From the NCBI RefSeq assembly GCF_044594925.1, contig NZ_CP138991.1:3224001-3288000 (forward strand): 64,000 nucleotides of DNA, given 5' to 3'. Below are positions 44,747-54,916 of this stretch, piece by piece. The first letter of the stretch is position 1. Each line of letters opens with the position of its first letter. The notes under the pieces are model-generated. The model was not told where the DNA came from. It saw only the letters and a program-made list of their open reading frames with translations, and searched no databases. The position numbers and the translations under genes are program-made. The stretch is from Maribacter sp044594925 (GTDB lineage: Bacteria; Bacteroidota; Bacteroidia; Flavobacteriales; Flavobacteriaceae).

Positions 44747-45721
44747 TTATTGTATACGTTGGTTTATGGTTTCTATGGATACATTAAGAAAAAGCTTTTT
44801 TTCAGCTGCATAGTCCTCATGAGCATGAAAGAAAACATTTTCACCGTTATCCATAAGTCCCTGAACTAAATAGTAGCTACCCATGGGATACGATGTTTTT
44901 ACCGTAGTTGGTATACCGGACACATCTGAAACCCGAAATTCATGTGCATAAACTATTATTTTTCGTTTGGTGTTTCCATAAGATTTAAGCACATCAATGG
45001 CAATGCTCGTAGCCTCCCCAAAAAGTGATGCGATGTATAGGTCTTTTGGATTTTTGTACAGATCCATTGGTTTTCCTTGAGCAATGATGGTTTTATCTCG
45101 CAAGACAAAAACGCGGTCGGTAAAAGGGAGCACATCATTAGCGTCGTGCGTTGCAACGATACAGGTAATACCATTTTCTTTTAAATACTTGAAAATATTT
45201 CTTCTTAAACTGTTCTTTAAAAAGTTATCTATATGTCCAAAGGGTTCATCTAGCAAAAGTATTTCTGGTTTTTGAGCCAGTACCCTAGCCAGGGCCACTC
45301 GTTGCTGTTGTCCACCGCTTAGTGTATTCACCTTTTTGTTGGCAAATTCAGTAAGTTCAATCATTTCTAGAAGTTCCTGCGTACGCGCTTTTAGTTCTTT
45401 TGGATAGAATACGGAGAGGTATTGACTAATATTTTCGGCAACCGTAGTAAATGGCATCAAATCAAAGTCCTGCGATAGGTATTTCATAAAGGATGCCCCA
45501 GGCACCAAGTGAAAGGCCGGACCAAGAACGGGTCTGTCTTCCCAAAAGATCTCACCTTGGTCTAAATCCATTAGACCATAAATAACTTTTAACAGGGTGC
45601 TTTTTCCGCAGCCACTTTCTCCTATAATGGCAACATGTTCCCGTCGTTGTATTCTTAAATTAATATCCTCTAGGACAGGTAATTTATCATAGGTATAGGA
45701 GACGTTTTCTATTCGCAGCAT
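44747..45721 (-). CDS. ABC transporter ATPase
   Basis: 324 residues. Walker A GESGCGKST (36-44), signature LSGGQQQR, Walker B LLLDEPFGHID and H-loop CIVATHDAND are all present. A TOBE-like C-terminal domain follows (about 240-324). The order resembles iron or spermidine importer ATPases, but no permease gene is nearby, so the transporter is incomplete in this window. Confidence 0.9.
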   Translation of the reverse strand: MLRIENVSYTYDKLPVLEDINLRIQRREHVAIIGESGCGKSTLLKVIYGLMDLDQGEIFWEDRPVLGPAFHLVPGASFMKYLSQDFDLMPFTTVAENISQYLSVFYPKELKARTQELLEMIELTEFANKKVNTLSGGQQQRVALARVLAQKPEILLLDEPFGHIDNFLKNSLRRNIFKYLKENGITCIVATHDANDVLPFTDRVFVLRDKTIIAQGKPMDLYKNPKDLYIASLFGEATSIAIDVLKSYGNTKRKIIVYAHEFRVSDVSGIPTTVKTSYPMGSYYLVQGLMDNGENVFFHAHEDYAAEKKLFLNVSIETINQRIQ

Positions 45722-45749
45722 TTAAATGTACTATGTATGGGTATTAAAA

Positions 45750-45786
45750 AGGAAAATCCGTTACTATTACGAACGGATTTTCCTGT
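45750..45786 (-). terminator. Terminator of the prolyl oligopeptidase gene
   Basis: A perfect 13-bp stem, AGGAAAATCCGTT (45750-45762) and AACGGATTTTCCT (45772-45784). On the minus strand it is followed by a T run. Confidence 0.88.
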
Positions 45787-45806
45787 GATTTATTGATATA
45801 TCCTTA

Positions 45807-47963
45807 TTATTCCTTAAACTCTTTTAATACCGCCTGATTAGGGAGTTGACTATAACCCATATTGTATAGCGTAAACCCAAAGATATCTGCATACTGTTCA
45901 ATGGTTTTGCTCACAGGAGTACCTGCACCGTGACCTGCATTGGTCTCAATACGTATAAGAGTAGGGGCGTCTCCGGCCTGTTTTTCCTGAAGTTCAGCTG
46001 CAAATTTAAAACTATGAGCAGGGACTACACGATCATCATGATCACCTGTAGTAACCATGGTCGCTGGATATGAAACACCTTCCTTTACGTTATGAACAGG
46101 TGAATATCCTTTTAAGTAGTTGAACATTTCTTCGGAATCCTCTGCCGTGCCGTAGTCATAGGCCCATCCTGCGCCTGCTGTAAATGTATGGTAGCGAAGC
46201 ATATCCATAACACCAACAGCTGGCAAGGCAACCTGCATTAAATCTGGTCGTTGTGTCATTGTGGCGCCTACCAAAAGACCACCATTAGAGCCACCCCTTA
46301 TGGCTAAATAATCACTAGAGGTGTATTTTTTTTCGATAAGATATTCCGCAGCGGCTATAAAATCATCGAACACATTTTGTTTTTTGGTTTTGATGCCTGC
46401 ATCATGCCATTTTTTTCCATATTCCCCGCCACCTCTAAGATTTGGTACGGCATACACACCTCCCTGTTCCATCCAAACGGCATTAACTATACTAAAAGAA
46501 GGGGTAAGACTTATATTGAAGCCACCGTAGCCATATAAGATGGTCGGATTTTTACCGTTTAATTCCAATCCTTTTTTATGAGTGATGATCATAGGAACTT
46601 TAGTGCCGTCCTTTGAGGAGTAGAAGACCTGGGTAGATATATAATCTGCAGGATTAAAATCTATTTCGGGCTTCCAATATTGTTGGTACTCACCAGTTTC
46701 TACATTGTATTTGTAGGAGGAGCCTGGGGTGTTGTAATTGGTAAATGCGAAATAGAATTCCTTGTCCTCCTTTTTTCCTCCAAAACCACTGGCGCTACCA
46801 ACTCCAGGAAGTTCCACTTCTCTAATTAATTTACCATCATAATCGTACTGAAGTACTTTTGAAATAGCATCGACCATATATTCTGCAAAGAAATAACCTC
46901 CACCTGTATTTGGGCTCAGTACATTCTCTGTTTCAGGAATAAAATCTACCCAATTCTCATGACTTGGATTGGCAGCATCAACAGTTACAATTTTTTGATT
47001 AGGTGCATTTCTGTTCGTGACTACGTAGAGTTTAGAACCTACGTTGTCAATGATGTAATTATCAGAATCTGTATCGGCTACCATTGGTATTAAAAGGCCA
47101 TTAGGGTCCTTTAAATCCTGTACAAAAAGCTTATTTCCTGATGTGGATACCGAAGCGGAAATAATTAAATAGTTGTCATCTTCAGTTACACTGGCACCTA
47201 CATAGCGATGCTTTTCCAAGGGTTTTCCCCCGTAAACCAGTTCATCATCTTTCTGGGGCGTTCCCAGTTTATGATAGTAAACCTTGTGCTGATCGGTTTT
47301 CGCAGATAGTTCGCTTCCCTTGGGCTTATCATAGCTAGAGTAATAAAAGCCATCTTTTCCACGCCAAGATATTCCGCTGAATTTGATGTCTACCAATGTG
47401 TCTTCTACAACTTCTTTGGTTTCTGTGTCTATGATGATAGCCTTGCGCCAATCGCTACCACCTTCGGAAATAAGATAAGTGGCCATAGTGCCGTCTTTTG
47501 TAAAGCGTAATCCGGCCAAAGAGGTAGTACCGTCTTCGGAAAAGGTGTTAGGGTCTAGAAATACTTCTGGCTCTTCGTCACCTTTTTGTCTATAGACGAC
47601 GTATTGGTTTTGTAGACCATCATTCTTATAGAAATAGGTATAATCTCCTTCTTTAAATGGTGAACCTAGCTTTTCATAGTTCCATAATTTTGCCAACCGG
47701 TCTTTTAAATCATCCCGAAAAGGAATGTTGTCCAAATAACCAAAGGTGGTGCTGTTCTGTTCTTTTACCCAAGCTTCGGTCTCAGCACTGCGGTCATTTT
47801 CAAGCCAACGAAACGGATCTTTTACTTCGTTTCCAAAATAAGTGTCAATGGTATCAACTTTAGCGGTAGTAGGGTAGTTCACAAGGATAGGCTCTCTTTT
47901 AGTTTCGGTAGTGCAGGCAACAAGTAATATGGTTGCTGCAAAACAGGTAATTAATTTTTTCAT
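45807..47963 (-). CDS. Prolyl oligopeptidase (S9A), lipoprotein
   Basis: About 718 residues. Start chosen at 47963 (MKKLITCFAATILLVACTT). The longer frame reaches 48038, through a terminator hairpin. Lipobox LLVACT. Beta-propeller first, then the alpha/beta hydrolase: catalytic Ser in RGGSNGGLL, Asp in GDHDDRVVPAH, His in NAGHGAG. It cleaves short peptides after proline in the periplasm. Confidence 0.93.
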   Translation of the reverse strand: MKKLITCFAATILLVACTTETKREPILVNYPTTAKVDTIDTYFGNEVKDPFRWLENDRSAETEAWVKEQNSTTFGYLDNIPFRDDLKDRLAKLWNYEKLGSPFKEGDYTYFYKNDGLQNQYVVYRQKGDEEPEVFLDPNTFSEDGTTSLAGLRFTKDGTMATYLISEGGSDWRKAIIIDTETKEVVEDTLVDIKFSGISWRGKDGFYYSSYDKPKGSELSAKTDQHKVYYHKLGTPQKDDELVYGGKPLEKHRYVGASVTEDDNYLIISASVSTSGNKLFVQDLKDPNGLLIPMVADTDSDNYIIDNVGSKLYVVTNRNAPNQKIVTVDAANPSHENWVDFIPETENVLSPNTGGGYFFAEYMVDAISKVLQYDYDGKLIREVELPGVGSASGFGGKKEDKEFYFAFTNYNTPGSSYKYNVETGEYQQYWKPEIDFNPADYISTQVFYSSKDGTKVPMIITHKKGLELNGKNPTILYGYGGFNISLTPSFSIVNAVWMEQGGVYAVPNLRGGGEYGKKWHDAGIKTKKQNVFDDFIAAAEYLIEKKYTSSDYLAIRGGSNGGLLVGATMTQRPDLMQVALPAVGVMDMLRYHTFTAGAGWAYDYGTAEDSEEMFNYLKGYSPVHNVKEGVSYPATMVTTGDHDDRVVPAHSFKFAAELQEKQAGDAPTLIRIETNAGHGAGTPVSKTIEQYADIFGFTLYNMGYSQLPNQAVLKEFKE

Positions 47964-47996
47964 GTTCTTAGAAATTAGTCGCGCTAAAAATAGCAT

Positions 47997-48033
47997 AAAA
48001 AAACCTTCAAGACAGGGATGTTTTGAAGGTTTT
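47997..48033 (-). terminator. Terminator after asd
   Basis: AAAACCTTCAA (48000-48010) pairs with TTGAAGGTTTT (48023-48033). On the minus strand it continues into a T run. It lies 22 bp after the asd stop. Confidence 0.88.
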
Positions 48034-48055
48034 AACACTGTTTTCTAAGTTAGCA

Positions 48056-49045
48056 TCAGACCAATTCGTTCGCTACTAGATATTCGGCAATTTGTACGGC
48101 GTTCGTAGCTGCTCCCTTTCTTAGGTTATCTGCTACAATCCACATGTTCAGGGTATTGCGTTGTGTCTCGTCCCTTCTAATGCGACCCACAAAAACCTCG
48201 TCTTTATCATGCGCATAGATGGGCATGGGATAGGTATTGGTATCTGGATTATCCTGTACCGTAACACCAGGAGTATCGTTTAAGGTTTGACGAATTTCAT
48301 TCAATTCAAAATCATTCAAGAATTCCACATTAACAGATTCAGAATGACCCCCAGCAGTAGGAATACGTACGGCGGTTGCGGAAATAGAAAAGCTTCTGTC
48401 GTCCAATATTTTTTGAGGCTCCCGTGCCAATTTCATTTCTTCTTTGGTATATCCGTTTTCCATGAATACATCGCAATGCGGAAGGGCATTGCGGCCAATA
48501 GGATAGGGATAGGCCATCTCTCCTTGAACGCCAGCTATTTCGTTCTCTAATTGTTGTACCGCTTTTACGCCGGTACCGGAAACGGATTGATAGGTAGAAA
48601 TTACAACGCGCTTCATTTTATACTTCTCGTGCAACGGAGCTAATGCCATAACCAATTGTATAGTGGAGCAATTGGGGTTGGCAATAATCTTATCGGTTTT
48701 GGTGAGCTCGGCAGCATTTATTTCGGGCACCACAAGTTTCTTAGTGGGGTCCATACGCCATGCCGAAGAATTATCGATTACTGTAGTGCCAGCTTCTGCA
48801 AATTTTGGCGCCCATTCTAGAGAGGTATCACCGCCTGCAGAAAAGATAGCGATATCTGGTTTAGCAGCCACCGCATCGGCAAGTCCTATTATAGTATATT
48901 CTTTATCTAGATAGGCTAATTTTTTACCCACAGAGCGTTCCGAAGCGACCAATAATAGTTCAGTTATTGGAAAATTCCGTTCCGCTAATACTTTCAACAT
49001 TACTTCGCCAACCATCCCCGTGGCACCTACAACTGCTACTTTCAT
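48056..49045 (-). CDS. asd: Aspartate-semialdehyde dehydrogenase
   Basis: 329 residues. NADP-binding GATGMVGEVM, active Cys C126 in NPNCSTIQL, and catalytic His in TAGGHSESVNVEF are all present. It makes aspartate semialdehyde for lysine/diaminopimelate, threonine and methionine. Confidence 0.97.
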   Translation of the reverse strand: MKVAVVGATGMVGEVMLKVLAERNFPITELLLVASERSVGKKLAYLDKEYTIIGLADAVAAKPDIAIFSAGGDTSLEWAPKFAEAGTTVIDNSSAWRMDPTKKLVVPEINAAELTKTDKIIANPNCSTIQLVMALAPLHEKYKMKRVVISTYQSVSGTGVKAVQQLENEIAGVQGEMAYPYPIGRNALPHCDVFMENGYTKEEMKLAREPQKILDDRSFSISATAVRIPTAGGHSESVNVEFLNDFELNEIRQTLNDTPGVTVQDNPDTNTYPMPIYAHDKDEVFVGRIRRDETQRNTLNMWIVADNLRKGAATNAVQIAEYLVANELV

Positions 49046-49351
49046 TTGAACTTATTAAAATTGAAAGGCAAAAATAGGTATTCATAGGAGTTGTACAAGA
49101 CAAATCATATAGAATAATCAAAATATAACAAAAAGTTATAATTACAACAAAATGACATAGGGATTAGAAGATATTGGACAGAAATAAACAGATGCTTTGG
49201 CCACGCTCAGGATGAATTCACAGAGGTAAACCAAAGCACTTTATGAGCTCACTAAAAAAGAACCGCCATTGTCGTTAGCGAAACGATAATGGCGGTTTAA
49301 GGTTAGCTGCAGTGCAGCGGCTTATCCCGAATAAATTGCGAGATATGTAAT
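49046..49351. other. 306-bp intergenic region with mscL terminator
   Basis: Holds one terminator (49258-49298) and no gene. The promoter of asd must be near 49,050-49,130. Confidence 0.6.
49258..49298 (-). terminator. Terminator after mscL
   Basis: AACCGCCATTGTCGT (49261-49275) pairs with ACGATAATGGCGGTT (49283-49297) with one wobble pair; a T run follows on the minus strand. Confidence 0.88.
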
Positions 49352-49753
49352 TTACTTTTTTAGTGCATCCCTAATTTCTGCAAGAAGTTCTTCTGCAGTT
49401 GGTCCTGCTGGCGCCTCTGGTGCCGGCGGAGTTTTTGTTTTATTGTAAGCTTTTACAATCATAAACATTACAAAACCTACAATGATCAAGTTAACGATGG
49501 TGTTGACCCAAGCACCCCAACGAATAGCATTTTCAGCTTTAGTCACGGTTCCATCAGCAGCAACTACCGCTTCGTCTAATACTACTTTCATATCTGCAAA
49601 GTCTATTCCTCCTGCAAAATGACCAACAACTGGCATTACAATATCAGCAACAAAACCGTTAACTACTAGGCCAACAGCACCTGCCAAGATTACGGCTACT
49701 GCGAAATCAATGACATTTCCTGTCATTATAAAATTCTTGAATTCTTTTAACAT
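49352..49753 (-). CDS. mscL: Large-conductance mechanosensitive channel
   Basis: 133 residues. It opens FKNFIMTGNVIDFAVAVILAGA, the typical amphipathic helix and pore helix, followed by a periplasmic loop, a second helix and a helical C-terminal bundle (EELLAEIRDALKK). It releases solutes during hypo-osmotic shock. Confidence 0.97.
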   Translation of the reverse strand: MLKEFKNFIMTGNVIDFAVAVILAGAVGLVVNGFVADIVMPVVGHFAGGIDFADMKVVLDEAVVAADGTVTKAENAIRWGAWVNTIVNLIIVGFVMFMIVKAYNKTKTPPAPEAPAGPTAEELLAEIRDALKK

Positions 49754-49841
49754 GATTTAGTGTTTTAAAATATGGTTATTATTAAGTAGCTGCAATGTAT
49801 GAAAAAAAAAGGATTCTTAAAAAAACGTTAATTCCTGGTTA

Positions 49842-50948
49842 TTAGTTCAGAATTACGCGCTTAACACGTGTAGATATAGCAGTTAACAGCTCATAAGAAA
49901 TGGTGTTGGCCTTTTCTGCAAAGTGCTGTGCGGACAACTCAGGCCCAAAGACTACAACTTCGTCACCTTCTTTACAGTCAATATCAGTGATATCTATCAT
50001 AATCATATCCATACAAACATTGCCTACGATAAAAGCTTTTTCACCCTTGATTTGAACATATGTTTTTCCGTTTCCGTATTGTCGACCAATACCGTCAGCA
50101 TGCCCTAAAGGGAGCGTAGCTATGGTTCTTGAAGTTTCTGAGACGAAAGCCCTATTGTATCCAACACTCTCCTTAGGTGCCAATTGGTGTATTTGAGATA
50201 TAATTGTTTTAAGTGAAGCTACAGGCTTTAGTTCTGAATCTACACGAGCATCATTCCCGTATCCGTAAAGGCCAATGCCACTGCGCACCATGTGAAACTG
50301 TGCTTGGGGATAATTAAGAATACCAGAGGTGTTCAATAGATGTTGAAAAGGGGCATAGTCTAATTTAGAATGAAGTTTTAAAGTGATACCCTTAAATCTT
50401 TCAATCTGACATATAGTAAATTTTTCCTCTTTTAAATCCTCTGAGGCCGCTAGATGTGAAAACAAGGAGCTTACCTTTAGCTCTTTTCGTCCATGGAGTG
50501 TTGCTGCTATGAAATCGATATCATTTTCCGAAAAGCCCAATCTGTTTAATCCCGTGTTGAACTTCAGGTGCACAGGATAATCCTTTTGGTTTTCGGCTTT
50601 GGCAATTTCTAGGAATTGCTTTAAAATGTTCGGCGTATAAATGCTAGGTTCCAAACAACGTGCTATAATGGTTTTAAAATTGACAGGCTGTGGATGTAAT
50701 ACCAAGATGGGTTTCGTTATGCCTAAATCGCGAAGGGTCACGCCTTCATTTACATAAGCTACAGCAAAATAATCAACACCTAGATCTTGTAGTTTCAGTG
50801 CTATTTTTTCAACGGCACTACCATAGGCAAAAGCCTTTACCACGGCTAAAAATTTAGTTTCCGGTAATAATCTAGAACGCAAATAGGCGTAGTTATGTGC
50901 TAAGGCTTTCAGGTCTATTTCTAGAACGGTTTCTCCGTAATTAGACAT
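49842..50948 (-). CDS. alr: Alanine racemase
   Basis: 368 residues. The PLP lysine lies in AVVKAFAYGS (most homologues have VKANAYG) and the second catalytic Tyr is in VGYNRAF. MDMIMIDITD is also conserved. It makes D-alanine for peptidoglycan. Its start overlaps tdk by 8 bp. Confidence 0.95.
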   Translation of the reverse strand: MSNYGETVLEIDLKALAHNYAYLRSRLLPETKFLAVVKAFAYGSAVEKIALKLQDLGVDYFAVAYVNEGVTLRDLGITKPILVLHPQPVNFKTIIARCLEPSIYTPNILKQFLEIAKAENQKDYPVHLKFNTGLNRLGFSENDIDFIAATLHGRKELKVSSLFSHLAASEDLKEEKFTICQIERFKGITLKLHSKLDYAPFQHLLNTSGILNYPQAQFHMVRSGIGLYGYGNDARVDSELKPVASLKTIISQIHQLAPKESVGYNRAFVSETSRTIATLPLGHADGIGRQYGNGKTYVQIKGEKAFIVGNVCMDMIMIDITDIDCKEGDEVVVFGPELSAQHFAEKANTISYELLTAISTRVKRVILN

Positions 50949-51585
50949 TGGAATCTTTTTTAGAAGCTTTTATCTCTTCTGAGGCCACGTTCATTTCTTT
51001 TACCTTTTCCTTTAGCATCGCTTTATAAAACGCTCCCCTACTCAAAGGCTCGTACTCTTCTGTTTCCCCAAGCATTACCAATTTATTACTATCGGATTTT
51101 CTAAAACTATAGTTGGCCAGGTTACCGGTTCTGGTACAAATGGCGTGTACTTTGGTCACATATTCCGCAGTGGCCATAAGTGCTGGCATGGGTCCAAAAG
51201 GATTACCTTTAAAATCCATATCCAGCCCAGCTACAATTACACGGATTCCTTTATTTGCCAAATCATTGCAAACGGTTACAATCTCGTCATCGAAAAATTG
51301 AGCTTCGTCTATTCCAATAACATCGCAGGTGTCTGCCAGTATACGAATATTGGCCGCCGCAGGAACAGGCGTGGAACGTATTTCATTCGCATCGTGAGAG
51401 ACCACCATTTCATCGTCATAACGGGTATCTACCATTGGTTTAAAAATCTCTACGTTAAGTTTGGCGAACTTTGCCCGCTTTAAACGGCGTATCAATTCCT
51501 CGGTCTTACCAGAAAACATAGACCCAGCGATAACTTCTATCCAACCGAACTGTTCCTTATGGTTAACTGTATTTTCGAGAAACAT
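50941..51585 (-). CDS. tdk: Thymidine kinase
   Basis: 214 residues. P-loop GSMFSGKTEE, Walker-B-like IDEAQFF, and the thymidine-binding lasso. Of the four zinc cysteines only one (HAICTRTG) is kept; the LSRGAFYK segment where the second pair would be has none. This is a known variation in some bacterial lines, and it suggests a zinc-free lasso. Coupled to alr. Confidence 0.94.
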   Translation of the reverse strand: MFLENTVNHKEQFGWIEVIAGSMFSGKTEELIRRLKRAKFAKLNVEIFKPMVDTRYDDEMVVSHDANEIRSTPVPAAANIRILADTCDVIGIDEAQFFDDEIVTVCNDLANKGIRVIVAGLDMDFKGNPFGPMPALMATAEYVTKVHAICTRTGNLANYSFRKSDSNKLVMLGETEEYEPLSRGAFYKAMLKEKVKEMNVASEEIKASKKDSNV

Positions 51586-51940
51586 TTTGTAATTTTAGAG
51601 ACTAATTTAGAAAATCATCGTTAAATTTTCTGTCGTTTATTTTGATTCGGAACGAAGGAAAAATTCAAAGTAAAGTATAATTAAACTTTCAATTTTAAAC
51701 GAAGTTATGCGCAAAAAGAGACAAAAAAAAGCAATCAATGATTTTTTAAAAAGTCTCTTGAACTAAAATAAGCCGTTTTTTCGTTCTAGATTATAGAATG
51801 CTAAAGTTATTTGAAAAAGAGACCTTAATACCATGAAATAGATTAATTTGTAAGCTATAAAGTTACGGTGGTCAGGGAGAAATAGTAAATAGTATAATAG
51901 TCACTTATCCTAACTGCGAGCAGAAGATAAAAAGCCTTAG
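51586..51940. other. 355-bp divergent intergenic region
   Basis: No gene seen. It contains an inverted repeat AAGAGAC (51716-51722)/GTCTCTT (51753-51759) with an A/T-rich centre that may act as a terminator or operator. No strong promoter box is evident. Confidence 0.4.
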
Positions 51941-52630
51941 ATGAAAAGAAAGTTAAAACAGGAATTGGTAAAAATGTCTACGGACATTATCACATCTAGA
52001 GATATAAATGAAATTACGGAACTCTATGAGGCCGCTAAAAGGCTATACGAAAAAATAGCTGTGCTTAAATTCATTGAGGAAGAACTAAACGATATCCAAG
52101 TTGATGTTTCTAAGAGTGTCATTGCAGAGAAATTTGAGCAAATGGCAGGAGCTGTTTTGAACGCTAATGCCTCCGTACCGGAAAATAATCCGCACGAAGA
52201 GGATATTATGACTCCCGGTATGGATACGATTAAAGACATGGTTTCAGAAATGCCTAGTTCTGAGAATTTAGAAGATGTGCTTGGCGAGTTTATGGGAAAA
52301 CCAGATTTAATGAAGAACGATAAAGAGTTGTTCATGCCTTCTAATGAAACCATTGAAGCCGCTCAAGAAGCTCCAAAATCATTAAATGACCGACTCGGAA
52401 ATAAAGATTTAAAAGTAGACTTAAATAACAGGTTGGCTTTTGTAAAACATCTTTTTAACGATAGTACAGAAGATTACAATCGGGTATTGTCACAGTTAAA
52501 TACTATTGATACGGAAGAACGTTCAGTAGCATTCATAAAGAATATGGTAAAACCTGATTATAATAATTGGGAAGGAAAAGAAGAGTACGAATTGCGTTTT
52601 ATGGAACTGATAGAACGAAGGTTCGTTTAA
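51941..52630 (+). CDS. Hypothetical conserved-looking protein
   Basis: 229 residues, acidic, soluble. The N-terminal helix is ITSRDINEITELYEAAKRLY, the middle is low-complexity, and the C-terminal has LAFVKHLFNDSTEDYNRVLS and a final EEYELRFMELIERRFV. The tail with FVKHLFN is a pattern common in uncharacterised flavobacterial proteins. No domain recognised. It is followed by a weak hairpin. Confidence 0.8.
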   Translation: MKRKLKQELVKMSTDIITSRDINEITELYEAAKRLYEKIAVLKFIEEELNDIQVDVSKSVIAEKFEQMAGAVLNANASVPENNPHEEDIMTPGMDTIKDMVSEMPSSENLEDVLGEFMGKPDLMKNDKELFMPSNETIEAAQEAPKSLNDRLGNKDLKVDLNNRLAFVKHLFNDSTEDYNRVLSQLNTIDTEERSVAFIKNMVKPDYNNWEGKEEYELRFMELIERRFV

Positions 52631-52721
52631 TTTGTTCGTAAGATTTAAAATAGCGCCCAACAGAAGTGTTGGGTTTTTTATGTGCAACAGCTATGCTTAA
52701 ATGATTGGCAATACAAATCAA

Positions 52722-53078
52722 ATGAAGGCAAAAAAACTTCTTTACTATTTATCGACTGGGATTTTAACGGCTATTATGTGCTTCTCGGTTTTCAATTATT
52801 TCTTTAACCATGAGATGATTACTGGTTTTTTCGAGAGTATGGGCTATCCTACGTATCTTATTTACCCTTTGGCTATAGCTAAAATATTAGGTTTAATAGC
52901 TATTTGGGGCAATTTCTCCAAATGGTTAAAAGAATGGGCATACGCTGGTTTCTTCTATGATGTGGTCTTAGCATTTTTTGCACATTGGATGATTAGTGAT
53001 GGTCAGCATTTGTTTGCGGTCATTGCTTTTTTTGCAATTTTGATATCGTATTTTACGGGAAAGCAAGTAAGGCCTTAA
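52722..53078 (+). CDS. DoxX-like membrane protein
   Basis: About 118 residues. Start chosen at ATG 52722 (MKAKKLLYYLSTG); 52701 is possible. Four membrane helices, with LIYPLAIAKILGLIAIWG typical of the family. It is 9 bp ahead of rsmI. Function unknown. Confidence 0.85.
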   Translation: MKAKKLLYYLSTGILTAIMCFSVFNYFFNHEMITGFFESMGYPTYLIYPLAIAKILGLIAIWGNFSKWLKEWAYAGFFYDVVLAFFAHWMISDGQHLFAVIAFFAILISYFTGKQVRP

Positions 53079-53087
53079 CTTTGTCCT

Positions 53088-53759
53088 ATGGGAAAGTTAT
53101 ATTTGGTGCCAACGCCAATTGGTAATTTAGAGGATATTACCCTTAGAGCTATACGTATACTTAAAGAGGTAGATTTAATTTTAGCAGAAGATACACGTAC
53201 TAGCGGAAAGCTACTACAGCACTTTGATATTGCTACCCAAATGCATAGTCATCATATGCACAACGAGCATAGAAGCATTGCTAATCTTATAAGTAAACTA
53301 AAAGCCGGGGCTACGTTAGCGCTAATTTCAGATGCGGGAACACCAGCAATTTCCGATCCAGGATTCCTGTTGACCCGAGCTTGTTTGGAAAATGACATTG
53401 CCGTAGAATGTTTGCCAGGACCAACCGCCTTTGTACCTGCTTTAGTCAATAGTGGGCTGCCAAACGATAAGTTTGTCTTTGAAGGTTTTCTTCCTGTTAA
53501 AAAGGGAAGACAGACTAGATTGAAGCTTTTGGCCGAAGAAACAAGAACAATAATTTTCTATGAGTCTCCTCATAAGTTATTAAAGACCTTAGCTAATTTT
53601 GTGGAATATTTTGGGGCAGACAGACCCATATCGGTATCACGGGAGCTAACCAAATTATATGAAGAAACGGTAAGAGGAACTGCAGCAGAAGTGCTTAATT
53701 ATTATACCGAAAAGCCGCCTAAAGGAGAAATAGTGATTGTTGTTGGCGGCAAGAAATAG
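53088..53759 (+). CDS. rsmI: 16S rRNA 2'-O-methyltransferase (C1402)
   Basis: 223 residues. The opening YLVPTPIGNLEDIT, then ILAEDTRTSGKLL, ISDAGTPAISDPG and GALPT-like CLPGPTAFVPALV are the RsmI motifs. It methylates 16S rRNA in the ribosomal P-site region using SAM. Part of a four-gene run. Confidence 0.96.
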   Translation: MGKLYLVPTPIGNLEDITLRAIRILKEVDLILAEDTRTSGKLLQHFDIATQMHSHHMHNEHRSIANLISKLKAGATLALISDAGTPAISDPGFLLTRACLENDIAVECLPGPTAFVPALVNSGLPNDKFVFEGFLPVKKGRQTRLKLLAEETRTIIFYESPHKLLKTLANFVEYFGADRPISVSRELTKLYEETVRGTAAEVLNYYTEKPPKGEIVIVVGGKK

Positions 53760-53776
53760 TTTCTTACATTGAACCC

Positions 53777-54907
53777 ATGTTAGCACCATGGATTATCTCT
53801 GCATTTACGGTTATAGCCGTTTATTATCTAGACCGATGGGAGAACAAGCACGTTAAATCCTTGTTTGATTGGGTGCCCGCAATTCTTTTGGCCTATATTA
53901 TTCCTGCCATTGTCTCTTATGTTTTGAATGCTGACTATTCTCAGGCAAGTATCCATAATTTCAGTAAGGACTATTTTATACCCTTGGCCATTATAGCTGT
54001 AATGAGTAGTTTGTCCTTAGGTCAACTAAAAGCAATTGGGTTAAAACCAATAGTGGTATTTGCCGCTGGGTCTTTATTTATAGCGGTATTTCCCGTATTG
54101 TTAATGTGGTTGTTTGCCGATACGGAACTTATTTCAAAAACTATAGTATCCGAAAGTTATTGGATGGGAATACCACCAATTGTTGGTAGTTGGATTGGTG
54201 GTAGCACCAGTCAATTGGTTTTAAAGGAACTAGTGGAATGCCCAGAGAATATCTTCCTTACCGTACTGGTAATGGATAATATTCTGGTCAACGTATGGAC
54301 TATTCTCATGTTTCAAGGTATCAAGAAAAGTGACAAGCTCAATTCATGGTTCAAGATATCCGATATCGCTATTCCTGAAGATATTCGTGCTGAAAAAGGC
54401 GCAAAACTGAACCCTTGGCTAAGTGCATTCATACTTCTTGGGTTAGTGGTACTAACTAATTTTTTAATCGAAAGTTTTGTGGTTAAAGTGGTATTGCTAT
54501 CCTTCTTAGGTTTGGCGTTGAGTAATTTTATCCCGCAATGGAATTTTAAATTCGCTTTAAAAACAGGAGGTATTTTAATAATAATCGTGATGGCCGTTTT
54601 GGGATTAAAATTACAGTTGGCTACTCTAGGCTTTAATACCCAATTTCTTGGTTTCCTTGTCGTTTGGTTAGTGGGGCATTTCATATTTATGTTACTTATT
54701 GCCAAATTACTAAACGTAAATATGGCCTGGGTACCTATAGCCAGTATGGCCAATGTAGGTGGTATTGCCACTGCTCCTGCGGTAACGGCTGCATATAATA
54801 TAAGATGGATGCCACATGCCATTGTTCTGGCTATCCTAAGTATGGCCACAGGTACTTTTTGGGGTATGTTAACGATATGGTTGTTAAAGCGTTTCATGAC
54901 TTCCTAG
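53777..54907 (+). CDS. DUF819 membrane protein
   Basis: 376 residues, about ten membrane helices. GSWIGGSTSQLVLKE and ANVGGIATAPAVTAAY are the family's two half-repeats, which suggest an inverted-repeat transporter fold. Substrate unknown. It lies 17 bp from rsmI. Confidence 0.9.
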   Translation: MLAPWIISAFTVIAVYYLDRWENKHVKSLFDWVPAILLAYIIPAIVSYVLNADYSQASIHNFSKDYFIPLAIIAVMSSLSLGQLKAIGLKPIVVFAAGSLFIAVFPVLLMWLFADTELISKTIVSESYWMGIPPIVGSWIGGSTSQLVLKELVECPENIFLTVLVMDNILVNVWTILMFQGIKKSDKLNSWFKISDIAIPEDIRAEKGAKLNPWLSAFILLGLVVLTNFLIESFVVKVVLLSFLGLALSNFIPQWNFKFALKTGGILIIIVMAVLGLKLQLATLGFNTQFLGFLVVWLVGHFIFMLLIAKLLNVNMAWVPIASMANVGGIATAPAVTAAYNIRWMPHAIVLAILSMATGTFWGMLTIWLLKRFMTS

Positions 54908-54916
54908 AAAAAACCA

